Part shown: in pieces, positions 22,214 through 22,579 of the stretch | How the letters are laid out: every line of letters begins with the position of its first letter | How positions within the stretch are numbered: the stretch's first letter is position 1 | Assembly (NCBI GenBank): GCA_031269165.1 | Contig: JAISZQ010000087.1 | Coordinates: 1-22,579 of the forward strand | Direction: 5' to 3' | From: Spirochaetaceae bacterium | GTDB lineage: Bacteria > Spirochaetota > Spirochaetia > Treponematales > Breznakiellaceae | Length of the DNA stretch: 22,579 nucleotides | The notes under the pieces: generated by a model | What the model saw: the letters and a program-made list of their open reading frames with translations, nothing else | Databases searched by the model: none | Told to the model about the DNA's origin: nothing | Position numbers and translations under genes: made by a program

Positions 22214-22321
22214 TTGACATCTTCCGTGCAATCTCCGTAGTACATCGAAATAAAATCTAACTGAAATGCTGGTACGTTAAAATAAAAAATCCAACCCCAC
22301 GTCGCTTTTTTTCTGTCTCAA

Positions 22322-22579
22322 TTAAGAAGCGCGCTCCTTTAGTTTACCCAAGTTTTCAAGTTTGGCAAGGGCCTCGAAGAGGGCGAGTTTTGTCTCCACC
22401 GGATTAACGGGGGCGGCCTGTTTCCGCAGGGCATCCTTGATTTCATCGCTCAAGTCAGGGGAGTCTAACAGGCGCTGGAAGGGGGTTTTCGGCTTGCCGT
22501 AAATTTTTTTACACCGGCCGTCCGGCATCTTTTGCTTTGCGATAATTTTAATCGAGGGGTACCAAAAATTGTTTAAGGG
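22322..22579 (-). CDS. Transposase (integrase-core type IS), C-terminal part, cut by the window edge
   Basis: The frame is open from the right edge to the stop at 22322, 85 residues. It reads NNFWYPSIKIIAKQK, then KKIYGKPKTPFQRLLDSPDL and a Lys/Leu-rich end. An N-x-F-x-P-S-x-K-x-x-x-K block followed by a (K/R)-x-Y-x-x-P-x-T-P-(Y/F)-x-R-(L/V) segment is what I expect at the C-terminus of the DDE integrase-core transposases annotated as ISNCY or IS481-like. The internal ATG at 22528 is not the true start. The catalytic domain lies outside the window, so intactness is unknown. Confidence 0.65.
   Translation of the reverse strand, partial: PLNNFWYPSIKIIAKQKMPDGRCKKIYGKPKTPFQRLLDSPDLSDEIKDALRKQAAPVNPVETKLALFEALAKLENLGKLKERAS

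Overview
The window most likely comes from a GC-rich (roughly 55% by eye), Treponema-like spirochaete. The reasons are a NusA with an extra C-terminal zinc ribbon, periplasmic binding proteins with a signal peptide ending in Phe-Ala-Gly-Gly, sugar ABC operons without their own ATPase gene, and very dense short repeats between genes. This assignment is an inference; there is no rRNA, tRNA or CRISPR array in the window.

Layout. 1-114 is the tail of a clan AA aspartic protease-like gene. 484-927 is a Vsr-type repair endonuclease. 1177-6471 is the rimP-nusA-infB translation/transcription-factor operon, with a good promoter, a terminator-like leader hairpin, and a repeat element inserted between rimP and nusA. 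6472-7058 is a repeat block. 7059-8042 is a Fic-domain protein. 8043-10488 holds repeats, two unrecognised small genes and a frameshifted gene relic. 10489-13028 is a dppC-dppD-dppF peptide/nickel-type ABC transporter fragment lacking dppA and dppB. 13203-14722 (minus) holds a GNAT acetyltransferase and an orphan amino-acid-type binding protein. 14966-15163 (minus) is an Rpn/PD-(D/E)XK transposase-like remnant. 15590-16317 is a 53-aa protein overlapping a GNAT gene, arranged like a toxin-antitoxin pair. 16531-19639 (minus) is a complete CUT1 sugar binding protein plus two permeases. 20224-22047 is a long pyruvate kinase with a PEP-utilising-type C-terminal domain. The right edge cuts an IS transposase (minus).

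The housekeeping genes are GC-rich; the Fic, one GNAT and the 9381-9947 gene are clearly AT-rich and look acquired. Accessory genes are separated by repeat units that share the end GAGCCTGTTC.

Most notable: (1) a family of about 270-325 bp elements with GAGCCTGTTCAAAA ends, built of stem-loop modules that are present, absent or wholly replaced between copies while pairing is kept; (2) a 53-aa/GNAT candidate toxin-antitoxin pair; (3) four genes or relics whose -10 box lies exactly 6 nt before the start codon, suggesting leaderless mRNAs; (4) a terminator-like attenuator in the rimP leader; (5) an 11-G tract upstream of the sugar-binding-protein gene.
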